From UBA2336 sp964404445 (GTDB lineage Bacteria; Bacteroidota; Bacteroidia; Cytophagales; Cyclobacteriaceae), in the NCBI GenBank assembly GCA_964404445.1, contig CAYOJW010000004.1, positions 248,001-312,000 on the forward strand: a DNA stretch of 64,000 nucleotides. Reading direction: 5' to 3'. The notes beneath the pieces are model-generated. The model was not told the DNA's origin, ran no database searches, and worked only from the letters and a program-made list of their open reading frames with translations. Shown here in pieces: positions 8,471-17,454 of this stretch. Each line of letters opens with the position of its first letter. Position 1 is the first letter of the stretch. A program made the position numbers and the translations under genes.

Positions 8471-8959
8471 ATGCTTGTTACAAAAGGTCTTGCATACCAT
8501 AGCAGTACACCGGTTGGTGATCTGATTATTGAATCGGAAGACGACAGCATTACCCGCATTGGCTTTTTAAAAGATATTCGCGAAACAGAACGCATCACTC
8601 CGGTAATCAGCCAGTGCATTCGCGAACTCGATGAATATTTTTTACAGGGGAGGAAGTTCTTCACCTTTCCGTTAGGGTTAAAGGGTACAGGGTTTCAAAA
8701 CAGAGTATGGAAAGAGCTGCTCAACATTCCATACGGAACAACCATTTCATACGAAGAACTTGCCATCCGACTGGGTGATATTAAAGCCATTCGTGCTGTA
8801 GGGTTAGCCAACGGACAAAATCCCATTGCCATTGTTGTACCCTGCCACCGGGTAATTGGTAAGAATGGTAGCCTGACTGGCTATGGCGGTGGTTTAGATA
8901 ACAAACAATGGTTGTTGGAACATGAAGGTGCTGTACTGAAACAGCTTTCGTTATTTTGA
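8471..8959 (+). CDS. ogt: Methylated-DNA-protein cysteine S-methyltransferase (Ogt type)
   Basis: A 162-residue single-domain DNA repair protein that moves the methyl group from O6-methylguanine to its own cysteine. The acceptor is Cys125 in IVVPCHRVIG; the DNA-binding helix FQNRVWKELLNIPYG with the minor-groove Arg of AIRAVG, and the final LTGYGGGLDNKQWLLEHEG, are all intact. It is 14 bp after the 3-hydroxyanthranilate dioxygenase stop and is probably cotranscribed, an odd partner for tryptophan catabolism. A related but cysteine-less protein is encoded at 46416-46757. Confidence 0.93.
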   Translation: MLVTKGLAYHSSTPVGDLIIESEDDSITRIGFLKDIRETERITPVISQCIRELDEYFLQGRKFFTFPLGLKGTGFQNRVWKELLNIPYGTTISYEELAIRLGDIKAIRAVGLANGQNPIAIVVPCHRVIGKNGSLTGYGGGLDNKQWLLEHEGAVLKQLSLF

Positions 8960-8965
8960 TTAGCT

Positions 8966-9055
8966 TCTAAATAAGCCGCAGAGAGCGCAAAGAGCCGCAG
9001 AGTTCTTAATGTAACCTTTGCACACCTCAGCGGTTAAAGAATTAGCGGTTAAAAA
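8966..9055. repeat. CCGCAGAG dispersed repeat
   Basis: Between ogt and kynureninase: GCCGCAGAGAGCGCAAAGAG followed by CCGCAGAG and, further on, AGCGGTTAAAGAATTAGCGG. The same word family in inverted order occupies 1921-2013. It looks like a dispersed, probably non-coding intergenic repeat. Confidence 0.55.
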
Positions 9056-9099
9056 AATATCTGAAGTCTTTGCTTGAAATAGTATAATTTTCGGATCGT

Positions 9100-10368
9100 A
9101 TGCAATTTGAAAACACATTAGCCTTTGCACGTAAGCTCGATCGCGTTGATCCGCTTAAAAAATTCCGTTCGTTGTTTCACATCCCGAAGGTAAAAGGCAA
9201 AACTGCCATTTACTTTACCGGTAATTCGCTGGGGCTTCAACCCAAATCAACAAAGAAATATTTAACAGAAGAGCTAACCGATTGGGCTAAACTGGGAGTT
9301 GAAGGGCACTTGCATGCCAACCGGCCGTGGCTCTATTATCACAAGTTTACTAAAAAGGGGTTAGCGTTACTTACAGGCGCAAAACCATCGGAGGTTGTGG
9401 CTATGAATCACCTGACGGTAAACCTGCATTTGCTGATGGCTTCGTTTTACCGGCCAACGAAAACCCGTTTTAAAATTATTACAGAAGCGGGTGCATTCTC
9501 GTCCGACCAATATGCTTTTGAATCGCAGGTGAAATTTCATAACCTGAATCCCAATAAAACAATTATTGAATTAAAACCACGCAAAGGCGAACACACGTTG
9601 CGCACCGAAGATATTCTAACTGCCATCGATCAACATAAAGATCAATTAGCTCTTGTCATCTTTGGAGGTGTGCAATACTATACCGGCCAGTTTTTCGACA
9701 TCAAAAAAATAGCACAAGCTGGCCATGCTGCCGGAGCAATTGTTGGATTTGATCTTGCTCATGCCGTTGGAAACGTTAAACTCAATCTCCATAAAGATAA
9801 TGTTGACTTTGCTGTGTGGTGCAGTTACAAATATTTGAATGCCGGACCGGGCGCAGTGGCCGGAGCATTTGTACACGAACGCCATGCTAAAAATATTAAC
9901 CTGCCACGCTTTGCCGGTTGGTGGGGGCACCATGAGCAAGATCGCTTTCAAATGAAAAAAGGTTTTATCCCAATGACTGGTGTAGATGGTTGGCAATTAT
10001 CCAATCATCCGGTATTGCCCGGTGCTGCATTGCTGGCTTCATTAGAAATTTTTCAGCAGGCCGGATTAAAAAATCTTCACAGTAAAAGTGTGTTGTTAAC
10101 TAACTACCTGGAATACCTGCTCAATCAGATTGATGCAACCGAAGAAAAATTTATTATCCTCACTCCTTCCGATAAAAAAGCACGCGGTTGCCAGCTTTCT
10201 ATTTACATGAACAGAAACGGCAAAAAAATTTTTGATGCACTAACCAAAGCCGGTGTAATAGCTGATTGGCGTGAACCCGGTGTAATTCGCGTGGCACCAG
10301 TACCGTTATACAATACATTTGAAGATGTGTTTCGGTTTGTTGAAATCTTCAGAAAAGCATTACTATGA
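9100..10368 (+). CDS. kynU: Kynureninase
   Basis: A 422-residue PLP enzyme of fold type I that splits kynurenine or 3-hydroxykynurenine into anthranilate or 3-hydroxyanthranilate plus alanine. The PLP lysine is Lys244 in WCSYKYLNAGPGA; FTGNSLGLQP near the N terminus, the GFDLAHAVGN loop (aspartate contacting the pyridine nitrogen) and GWWGHHEQDRF are kynureninase-specific. The start at 9100 is preceded by TATAATTTTCGG, a loose -7 box. Its TGA overlaps the next start (ATGA), so translation of kynurenine monooxygenase is coupled to it. The product feeds the dioxygenase encoded 1.5 kb upstream. Confidence 0.96.
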   Translation: MQFENTLAFARKLDRVDPLKKFRSLFHIPKVKGKTAIYFTGNSLGLQPKSTKKYLTEELTDWAKLGVEGHLHANRPWLYYHKFTKKGLALLTGAKPSEVVAMNHLTVNLHLLMASFYRPTKTRFKIITEAGAFSSDQYAFESQVKFHNLNPNKTIIELKPRKGEHTLRTEDILTAIDQHKDQLALVIFGGVQYYTGQFFDIKKIAQAGHAAGAIVGFDLAHAVGNVKLNLHKDNVDFAVWCSYKYLNAGPGAVAGAFVHERHAKNINLPRFAGWWGHHEQDRFQMKKGFIPMTGVDGWQLSNHPVLPGAALLASLEIFQQAGLKNLHSKSVLLTNYLEYLLNQIDATEEKFIILTPSDKKARGCQLSIYMNRNGKKIFDALTKAGVIADWREPGVIRVAPVPLYNTFEDVFRFVEIFRKALL

Positions 10369-11696
10369 ACAAAAAATCCATTGCCATTGCCGGAGCCGGG
10401 TTAGTAGGTTCGTTGTTAGCCATCTATCTTAAAAAACGCGGATACACCGTTACCGTGTTTGAACGCAGAAGCGACATGCGGCAGGCTGGTGCCGAAACCG
10501 GCCGATCTATTAACCTTGCATTAAGCAACCGGGGCATTCGGGCGCTGGAAGAAGTTGGTCTGGCCGATGAACTTAAGAAAGTTGCCATCCCTATGCACGG
10601 GCGTATGATGCACGATAAGCAAGGCAACCTCTCATCATTTGCCTATGGTAAAGAAGGACAGTTTATCAATTCTGTTTCGCGGAGCGGATTGAATATTGTG
10701 TTGATGAATGAAGCCGAGCGGTTGGGCGTTGAGTTTCGGTTTGAACAACGGGTTACGAAGGTTGATTTAGAGAACACTTCATTAGAAGTTGCCAGTCACC
10801 AGCAACCAGCAACCGGCAATCAATTCGACTACATCATAGGAGCTGACGGAGCATTTTCTGCTGTACGCACTGCATTTCAGTTTACCGACAGGTTTGATTA
10901 CGAACAGGACTACATCGATCATGGTTATAAAGAACTACACATTCCGCCCGGAGCAAATGGTACATTTCAATTAGAAAAAAATTATCTCCACATCTGGCCA
11001 CGCGAAAGTTTTATGATGATTGCGTTGCCTAATCCCGATGGAAGTTTTACGTGTACGTTGTTTTTTCCGTTTGAAGGCAATCCTTCGTTCAACACACTGA
11101 AGACAAAACACGATATTGAACTCTTTTTCAGAGAGATATTTCCCGATGCACAACACCTGATGCCCGACTTACTGAAAGATTTTGAAAGCAACCCAACCTC
11201 ATCCCTTGTAACGATTAAATGTTATCCGTGGGTACGAAATAAAACTTTATTGATTGGCGATGCGGCTCACGGCATTGTTCCGTTTTATGGCCAGGGTATG
11301 AATGCAGGCTTTGAAGATTGTCGCATACTCAATGATTTATTAAATCAGCATAACGACAATTGGGATGTTGTTTTGCCTGAATTTCAAAAATTACGCAAGC
11401 CCGATACTGACGCAATCGCGCAACTGGCCTTAGATAATTTTATCGAGATGCGCGACCTCGTAGCCGATGCGGATTTCCTCCTCCGAAAGAAAATTGAAGG
11501 CAAACTCTACGAACTCTTCCCCGATAAATGGATTCCCCTCTACCCCATGGTTACGTTTATGGATTCAATGCGTTACTCCGATGCACTCCGTACCGGCCAA
11601 AAGCAAAAGCTGATCATGGACGAAGTAATGAAACAACCGGGCATTGAAAACAACTGGCAATTTCTCGATTTTGGGGCGATTGTAAATCGGTTGTAG
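10365..11696 (+). CDS. Kynurenine 3-monooxygenase
   Basis: A 443-residue FAD-dependent aromatic hydroxylase that converts L-kynurenine to 3-hydroxykynurenine with NADPH and O2. The FAD motifs are GAGLVGSLLAIYLKKRG near the N terminus and LIGDAAHGIVPFYGQGMNAGFEDC in the middle. The C-terminal third, including FPDKWIPLYPMVTF and RYSDAL, is specific to this enzyme. The start overlaps the kynU stop by 4 bp. Together with kynU and the dioxygenase it supplies a complete route from kynurenine to 2-amino-3-carboxymuconate semialdehyde. Tryptophan 2,3-dioxygenase and formamidase are not in the window. Confidence 0.95.
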   Translation: MNKKSIAIAGAGLVGSLLAIYLKKRGYTVTVFERRSDMRQAGAETGRSINLALSNRGIRALEEVGLADELKKVAIPMHGRMMHDKQGNLSSFAYGKEGQFINSVSRSGLNIVLMNEAERLGVEFRFEQRVTKVDLENTSLEVASHQQPATGNQFDYIIGADGAFSAVRTAFQFTDRFDYEQDYIDHGYKELHIPPGANGTFQLEKNYLHIWPRESFMMIALPNPDGSFTCTLFFPFEGNPSFNTLKTKHDIELFFREIFPDAQHLMPDLLKDFESNPTSSLVTIKCYPWVRNKTLLIGDAAHGIVPFYGQGMNAGFEDCRILNDLLNQHNDNWDVVLPEFQKLRKPDTDAIAQLALDNFIEMRDLVADADFLLRKKIEGKLYELFPDKWIPLYPMVTFMDSMRYSDALRTGQKQKLIMDEVMKQPGIENNWQFLDFGAIVNRL

Positions 11697-11862
11697 TCCG
11701 CTAATCAGGCTGTTCATGGAAAATGATTTTATTCCCCCGATTGGTTATTATAATTTTGTTAAGGAGCATAATTGCTGTATTTAAGCAATAAGCACAACAG
11801 TTATTATTTGTTTGTAATAATTAAAAAAAGACATACCTTCATCACATTAATAAATCAACCCT

Positions 11863-13293
11863 ATGAAAAATCTGCAATCCCCTATTTATTTGACATTGTG
11901 TTTGTGCCTTATATTTACAGCGTGTCTTGATGAACGACCTGAAAAGCAAGAGTCGGTTTACAAAAAAAAGATCCAGGAGTTTATTGCTTACGAAAAACTG
12001 AATAATAATGAAGAAAACGTTTTAAAGATTGATGCTCTTGAGGCAAGTCTGGATTTCTATCGAGTCGATTTCTCAGAACTATCATCTGGTAGAGAGTTGT
12101 ACGTGGTTGATGTAAATAGCACAAACGAATCCGTAAAAGAAAAGAAAAAGGTTATATTTATCGTACAAGGTAATGAAGTATTGACAATGCAGATTATTGC
12201 ATTTGACAATGTGAAGGATTCTAATTATCTAAATATTATAAAAGACATGATTAATAACAAGCCGCATATGTATACGGGAAAGATTTCATTCTTTACAATC
12301 TTTGGCGAATTAATATTCTATAATGTCTTTAATAATGGGTTGCTAATAGTAAATGGTGCCGCCTTGCCCGTCATGGAAGATGAGAGTCGTTCAAAAGTTA
12401 ATGGTTGCACCGCATGGTATTTAGTCGTTACTTATTATTATGCCAATGGCACAACGTCACAAACGTCAGAATATATTGGTACTACGTGTGATTGTTTTGA
12501 GAACAGCACGCGCTTAGGGCGTATGACCTGCGTAGGCGGGGAAGGTGGAGGGGGGAGTGGTTTACCAACTAATCCTCAACAAGGCGACTATCACTATATA
12601 ACACTGTATAATGGAGTTACTCGAATATTAGAGTACAAGTGTTCTGACTATGGATGCAATTGGCAGATAATCGGCACAACACTTCCAATCGTAGTAGTTA
12701 CGTCTAATAGACAGGAGTATTATTTTTTACCCCTGAATCCGCTTCCAAATATGTTTGTATTAGGCCCCGATAATTTACTTTACATTTATAATGCAAACTG
12801 GATGACATGGGATGGGTCATCTGCGATTTCTGGTTCCGTACCAGGAGATACTGAAGCCTTAAGACAATTTGAGCAAGATTACCGTGCACAGATGACGTCT
12901 GAAGAATTAGGAATATTTGATAATATGAATCGGTATCAACAAGTTAGTTATCTTTTAAATGCAAAAATAGCCTTGGACAATGCACAAATTCTATACCCTG
13001 GTTCTCAGCATAATAGTAAAGCAGACGCATTTCGACACGCATACTTTAGCCTTTTAAATGTTATTGATATTGGTACTGATCTTGCTGAGCGTCTTGGGAC
13101 AGCGCATGAGAACTGGGACGATAATCCTGTATCAGAGAGATTTATGGATTTGTACAATAACCAAAAGGGAAGAGAAGCTTATGGCATTTGGCAAAATGGG
13201 AATTTAAGCACAGTTCATGTTATACAAGGATTAGTTGATTCAGGCCAACTTGTAATCATAAAGAATGGCTCAATAGTTCCCTCAAATTACTAA
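11863..13293 (+). CDS. Lipoprotein with a DUF6973-like, polymorphic-toxin-type C-terminal domain
   Basis: A 476-residue protein. A lipoprotein signal ends at FTAC (Cys21). Residues 22-175 are a non-descript domain; 181-223 form a Cys-rich CTAWYLVVTYYY...C segment common in Bacteroidota lipoproteins; a Gly-rich linker (225-233) follows. The C-terminal 140 residues carry HNSKADAFRHAY (383-394), GTAHENW (412-418) and MDLYNN (428-433), the conserved His/Asp/Asn pattern I recall for DUF6973, a domain found at the ends of polymorphic toxins. It is therefore possibly a surface-displayed effector. AT-rich codon use differs from both neighbours. The next gene, 4 bp away, could be a partner. Family assignment is from memory of the motif only. 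Confidence 0.6.
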   Translation: MKNLQSPIYLTLCLCLIFTACLDERPEKQESVYKKKIQEFIAYEKLNNNEENVLKIDALEASLDFYRVDFSELSSGRELYVVDVNSTNESVKEKKKVIFIVQGNEVLTMQIIAFDNVKDSNYLNIIKDMINNKPHMYTGKISFFTIFGELIFYNVFNNGLLIVNGAALPVMEDESRSKVNGCTAWYLVVTYYYANGTTSQTSEYIGTTCDCFENSTRLGRMTCVGGEGGGGSGLPTNPQQGDYHYITLYNGVTRILEYKCSDYGCNWQIIGTTLPIVVVTSNRQEYYFLPLNPLPNMFVLGPDNLLYIYNANWMTWDGSSAISGSVPGDTEALRQFEQDYRAQMTSEELGIFDNMNRYQQVSYLLNAKIALDNAQILYPGSQHNSKADAFRHAYFSLLNVIDIGTDLAERLGTAHENWDDNPVSERFMDLYNNQKGREAYGIWQNGNLSTVHVIQGLVDSGQLVIIKNGSIVPSNY

Positions 13294-13297
13294 AGTA

Positions 13298-13783
13298 ATG
13301 AAACCAACTCACCTTATATCTTTTAGTGTCGTTTTACTTTGCTCAACTTTATTTTTTTTAAAATGCAGTAAAGAGAGTATAAATCACTATTCATTTGATT
13401 CTGTTTTTAATGCGACTCGTATTGATCAAATTGATTCTATGATACAATTTAATATTTGTGACTATATCAAATCCGACTGGGATTCCATTTTGATCGTTAA
13501 GCCATATACGGATGTTTCAAAACAAATTCTTCTGAAAAAATTGAAGAATTTTTCGGAAGTTAAATCAAAAATTAAAGATATTGAATTTGGGGATCAGGTA
13601 TGCTACTTAATTTTAGTGAAAGAAAAAATAATAATCGGATATGGGGAAGTAAGCCGAAACCATATTGATTTTGCGACTTTTCCTGATACCGACAATAGTA
13701 CCATGGGAATATTAAAAAGAGAATCTTGCGACAGATTGTTTTTTAAAAATCGACATCTAATTATTGAAACTGGTTATAACTAA
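13298..13783 (+). CDS. Small AT-rich lipoprotein, possible partner or immunity protein
   Basis: A 161-residue protein with a lipoprotein signal ending at FLKC (Cys23). The rest has no family I recognise: a helical segment, then alternating hydrophobic strands (CYLILVKEKIIIGYGEV) and a C-terminal LFFKNRHLIIETGYN. It begins 4 bp after the stop of the DUF6973-like lipoprotein gene and shares its low GC content, so the two were probably acquired together. The size, linkage and shared compartment would suit an immunity protein, but nothing in the sequence proves it. Downstream, 13784-13973 holds no gene or clear signal. Confidence 0.6.
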   Translation: MKPTHLISFSVVLLCSTLFFLKCSKESINHYSFDSVFNATRIDQIDSMIQFNICDYIKSDWDSILIVKPYTDVSKQILLKKLKNFSEVKSKIKDIEFGDQVCYLILVKEKIIIGYGEVSRNHIDFATFPDTDNSTMGILKRESCDRLFFKNRHLIIETGYN

Positions 13784-13973
13784 ACCACTATCAACAGGAA
13801 TCCGATAGGTTGTAACCGGATTTACGCAAACCGCGAAACAAAAACTAAAATCTATCCGTCAAATCGCTTTAAGTTGTCTGATGGGTAATTTCATTGGAAC
13901 CGCTTTACAAAGTCCAAGTAACTCAAAGCATCATCCAAATTTTTTTTAGGGAGGGCAAAAAAGAACCTGTTCG

Positions 13974-15401
13974 CTACAATGCAATATGCAGCTTATACTC
14001 TTCAAACCGGCTGAGTACGCTCTTCACATAGTTTACCGGTTCTTCGCATTTGCAATACCCGGCTGCGGCTACCGAGTCGCGGTAATACTGCGGGTCGGAT
14101 TTCTTTAACAGGAACGACTCGACCGAATCCCACTGTACCGAATTTTTATGGTATTTCTGCGCCAGCTCACGCGCATCAATAATGTGCGATGGCCCGGCAT
14201 TGTACGAGGCCAGAATAAATTTTAACCGTTCGTTTTCATCGGTAATGGTTTTCGCCCAAAACTTGTCGAGGTATTTCAGATAATTCACACCCGCCCGAAT
14301 GCTTTGATGCGGATCGTCCGGGTTGGTCGCGCCAAAACGTTTCGCTGTTTCAGGCATTAACTGCATTAACCCGCGTGCTCCCGCCCACGATTCACCATCG
14401 TTCACAAACCGCGACTCCTGGTAAATAACAGCCGCCAGCAACCGCCAGTCCCAGTTCAGTTTTTCTGCGCCCTTTTTGATCAGGTCATCATACCGCGAAA
14501 TTTTATCGCCCCCAAACAACGAAGAGTAATCGCTGCGCGCACGCAACAGCGATGTACGCGGACTGTTAAAGTACCGATTATGAATCACCATGAAGGTTGG
14601 GTCTTTTTTGATCTTCGCCTGCCACGTGTTAACAGATTCGAGCAACTCCGGGGCGTTTTTCCGAACAGCCCAGGCAATTTGCTGCGGCAACGAAAGCTTG
14701 GTGCTCACATCAATGTTCGGATAATAATTCGCGTTCACCTGGGCAATAAGGTGATCGGCCACGGTAAACTCAACATTGCCTAAGGCAACCTGCCGGATAA
14801 GCGATTCGCTTTCGGCATTGGCGCTGTCTTCCACAATGTGAATGTCACCGCCTACCTCGCCCGATAGATTTTGCAAACGCTCTACAAAACTTGAACGCTT
14901 CATCACGTGGATTTCTTTACCGATCAGTTGATGTGCATCACGGATAACACGTTTATCGATCTCGTCCTGCGTTAAGCTGCGCCAGTATTCGGGCTTGCGT
15001 TGCACCAAAACCTGGTGCGATGTAAACAGCGGGTTAGTAAAATTCACATACTGCGTACGCTCTTTGGTAATGGTTAACGGAAACGCCAGGATGTCGCCCT
15101 CACCGGCATTAAGTTGTTGAATACCGTTTTCAACACCCGAGATAACTTTCAGTTTCAATTCAACCCGTAACTGTTGGGCCAACAGTTTAAGCAACTCGTA
15201 CTCGTAACCCATAGGCTTGCCCTTATATATAAAGTAGCTGAACGAATTGTTATCGATAAGTGCCGTGAGATACCCACGTGCGCGAATAGCATCCAGATCG
15301 ACCTCAACTTCAGGATCGCCAAGTGCAGCCGTGCCTTGCTGACCGCACGAAAAGGAAACCAGCAACGCAAACAACACTAAATACCGCTTTACAGGTAGCA
15401 T
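13974..15401 (-). CDS. mltF: Membrane-bound lytic murein transglycosylase F-like lipoprotein
   Basis: A two-domain cell-wall enzyme of 475 residues: a periplasmic solute-binding (SBP_bac_3) domain followed by an SLT lysozyme-like domain with the catalytic Glu in VIYQESRF, then GARGLMQLMPETA and ASYNAGPSHI. It cleaves the MurNAc-GlcNAc bond of peptidoglycan to 1,6-anhydro ends. A frame open to 15494 exists, but starting at the ATG at 15401 gives a proper lipoprotein signal (MLPVKRYLVLFALLVSFSC), and a promoter-like CATCTTTG lies at 15417-15424, inside the longer frame; the shorter start is therefore chosen. Divergent from the aminopeptidase gene. Confidence 0.88.
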   Translation of the reverse strand: MLPVKRYLVLFALLVSFSCGQQGTAALGDPEVEVDLDAIRARGYLTALIDNNSFSYFIYKGKPMGYEYELLKLLAQQLRVELKLKVISGVENGIQQLNAGEGDILAFPLTITKERTQYVNFTNPLFTSHQVLVQRKPEYWRSLTQDEIDKRVIRDAHQLIGKEIHVMKRSSFVERLQNLSGEVGGDIHIVEDSANAESESLIRQVALGNVEFTVADHLIAQVNANYYPNIDVSTKLSLPQQIAWAVRKNAPELLESVNTWQAKIKKDPTFMVIHNRYFNSPRTSLLRARSDYSSLFGGDKISRYDDLIKKGAEKLNWDWRLLAAVIYQESRFVNDGESWAGARGLMQLMPETAKRFGATNPDDPHQSIRAGVNYLKYLDKFWAKTITDENERLKFILASYNAGPSHIIDARELAQKYHKNSVQWDSVESFLLKKSDPQYYRDSVAAAGYCKCEEPVNYVKSVLSRFEEYKLHIAL

Positions 15402-15416
15402 AGGGTTAGTAAAGTA

Positions 15417-15424
15417 CAAAGATG
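15417..15424 (-). promoter_or_regulatory. Putative -7 box (CATCTTTG) of mltF
   Basis: One mismatch to the Bacteroidota -7 consensus TAnnTTTG, located 16 bp above the chosen mltF ATG. Its position inside the longer open frame supports the internal start. Confidence 0.45.
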
Positions 15425-15585
15425 TGCCGACAATCAAAAATGATTTTTGGTAATGCCTTCGGTATAAAATTGATGCCCCCGGTTGGTAACGCAAAAAGAA
15501 ACAACCGGGTAAACGCTGCCACTCATCATGCTTTGTTTCATAATCTGTTTAATTTTCGCGTACTTCACTCCAAACTTAGTTCTGT

Positions 15586-17049
15586 ATGAAACGATTGACA
15601 CCCCTATTCATTATCCTGATGGTTGCTTCAGGTACGCTGGCGCAAAACCCCGATATGCCTAACGATTTTTTAAGCAAAGAATGGCATAAAGAACGCAGGC
15701 AAAAATTACGAACCAGCATGCCGGCCAATTCGGTTGCTGTATTTTTTGCGAACGCTGTACGCAACCGCGCAAACGATGTGGACTATGTGTATCATCAGGA
15801 TCCTAACTTTTTTTACCTCACCGGCTACCGCGAACCGCATGCAGTGTTGCTGATTTTCAAAGACAAACAAACTGCCGCCAACGGCACGGCTTACGATGAA
15901 ATTACTTTTGTACAGGAGCGCAACGCGCAAGCCGAAATGTGGACCGGCCGCAGGCTGGGTGCCGAAGGCACAAAAACACAACTCGGATTAGAGCAGGCAT
16001 TTAACGGGTCAGCGTTCAAAAAGTATAATGTTGATTTCTCGAAGTTTGCCGAGATTCTGTTTTATGATTTTCAGAACGATGTGCGCGACAACCCGCGCGA
16101 CTCAGCCGACCTGTACAGCTTGATTGAGCAGTTTAAAGTAAAAGCTAATTATCCGCAAAAAGACAATGCCCTTGGCCTGAACAAAGAGCAGCCTAAGAAT
16201 AATTTAAACACACGCGGCCTTAACAAACTCATGAGCGATTTACGCGGCATTAAAACAACCGAAGAAATAGAATTGTTGCGCAAAGCCGTGATGATTTCGT
16301 GCGTTGGACAGGTGGAAGTGATGAAGGCCATCGGGCCGGGCATGAGCGAACGCGAAATACAGGGCGTACACGAATATGTATTTAAAAAATATCAGGCCGA
16401 AGATGTCGGCTATCCATCCATTGTGGGTGGCGGGCATAACGGTTGCATTTTGCATTACATCGATAACTATAAGCCATCGCTTACCAACAAAGAACTCATC
16501 CTGATGGATTTGGGAGCCGAGTTTCACGGCTACACGGCCGACATCACCCGAACTATCCCGGTAAACGGAAAATTCTCGCCCGAGCAAAAGCTGATCTACG
16601 AGCTTGTGCTCAAAGCACAGGAAGCCTCTATGAAAGCCTGCAAACCCGGTGTTGAGATGGGACAACTTACTACCGTATCGCGCGAAGTGATCAACAAGGG
16701 ATTGGTTGATCTCGGCATCATCAAATCCGAAACAGAGCGGCACCTGTATTTTCCGCATGGTGTATCACACCACATTGGGTTAGATGTTCACGATAAAGGT
16801 GGAAGAACGCTGGAAGAAAACATGGCCATCACCATTGAGCCGGGCATTTACATTCCAGACGACAGCCCGTGCGATAAAAAGTGGTGGGGCATTGCTGTAC
16901 GCATCGAAGACGATTACCTCGTAAACAAAGAAGGTTGCGAATTGCTTTCAGGATATGCACCCCGCACCGTGGCCGACATCGAAGCCATGATGAAACAGCC
17001 GAGCCCGTTAGATAAATTTAAACTTCCGTCTATCGATAATAAGAAGTAA
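15586..17049 (+). CDS. Exported aminopeptidase P (Xaa-Pro aminopeptidase, M24B)
   Basis: A 487-residue metallopeptidase with a signal peptide ending around TLAQ (residue 20). An AMP_N domain (about 35-190) is followed by the pita-bread catalytic domain. Metal ligands are visible in MDLGAEFHGYTADITRT (two Asp), HGVSHHIGLDVHD (His), TIEPGIYIP (Glu) and VRIEDDYL (Glu). It removes N-terminal residues preceding proline. The signal peptide means it works in the periplasm, digesting peptides together with the other exported hydrolases nearby. The gene is divergent from mltF with 184 bp between the two starts. Confidence 0.92.
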   Translation: MKRLTPLFIILMVASGTLAQNPDMPNDFLSKEWHKERRQKLRTSMPANSVAVFFANAVRNRANDVDYVYHQDPNFFYLTGYREPHAVLLIFKDKQTAANGTAYDEITFVQERNAQAEMWTGRRLGAEGTKTQLGLEQAFNGSAFKKYNVDFSKFAEILFYDFQNDVRDNPRDSADLYSLIEQFKVKANYPQKDNALGLNKEQPKNNLNTRGLNKLMSDLRGIKTTEEIELLRKAVMISCVGQVEVMKAIGPGMSEREIQGVHEYVFKKYQAEDVGYPSIVGGGHNGCILHYIDNYKPSLTNKELILMDLGAEFHGYTADITRTIPVNGKFSPEQKLIYELVLKAQEASMKACKPGVEMGQLTTVSREVINKGLVDLGIIKSETERHLYFPHGVSHHIGLDVHDKGGRTLEENMAITIEPGIYIPDDSPCDKKWWGIAVRIEDDYLVNKEGCELLSGYAPRTVADIEAMMKQPSPLDKFKLPSIDNKK

Positions 17050-17454
17050 ACAGGTTATCGAAACCTCATAAATTAATGTGAGTATCCGCTTCCAATCCTA
17101 AAACACATAGATACATAGCTGTTTTCACCCCATTATCAACGGCTGAAAGCTATGCTTCCCGTCCCGGGACTTTGTTTTCCTGAAATAAACAGGCAACAAT
17201 AGTTTTGCAAGCAAAAATCACAATAGCCACGGTAAAACCTATGAATCTATGTGGTTAAAAATGGGCGCATTATCTTTTTTAGGACATCAAACGAATACTC
17301 AGATTTTAAACATCAAAGCCGCTATGGATAATCACACAGCGGCTTTTTTATTCCCTGCCGGGATATTTTTACAGCCCCGCAACTGCACTTTGTTACCCGG
17401 TTGCGTATAATTTATTCATCCCGTTATTATCTTGCACATCCAATTTAGTTACTT
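17050..17454. repeat. Intergenic region with CACATAGAT inverted repeat
   Basis: No gene seen in 405 bp. AAACACATAGATACATAG at 17101-17118 pairs with CTATGAATCTATGTGGTT at 17239-17256 (16 of 18 positions), enclosing 120 bp that includes the perfect palindrome GTCCCGGGAC (17161-17170). It looks like a dispersed palindromic element. A separate hairpin terminator follows at 17315. Ahead of the M28 gene, TTATCTTGCAC near 17427 is a weak -7 box. Confidence 0.5.
17315..17350 (+). terminator. Rho-independent terminator
   Basis: AAAGCCGCT (17315-17323) and AGCGGCTTT (17338-17346) form a 9-bp stem with a 14-nt loop, followed by a T run. It lies 266 bp after the aminopeptidase stop and about 105 bp before the M28 gene, so it ends either a long 3' UTR or a separate short transcript. 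Confidence 0.7.

Noticed and set aside
15402..15494. 31-codon N-terminal extension of mltF
   Set aside because: It would bury the lipoprotein signal and covers a promoter-like box.
17161..17170. GTCCCGGGAC as a possible operator
   Set aside because: A short palindrome inside a larger dispersed repeat, far from any start codon.
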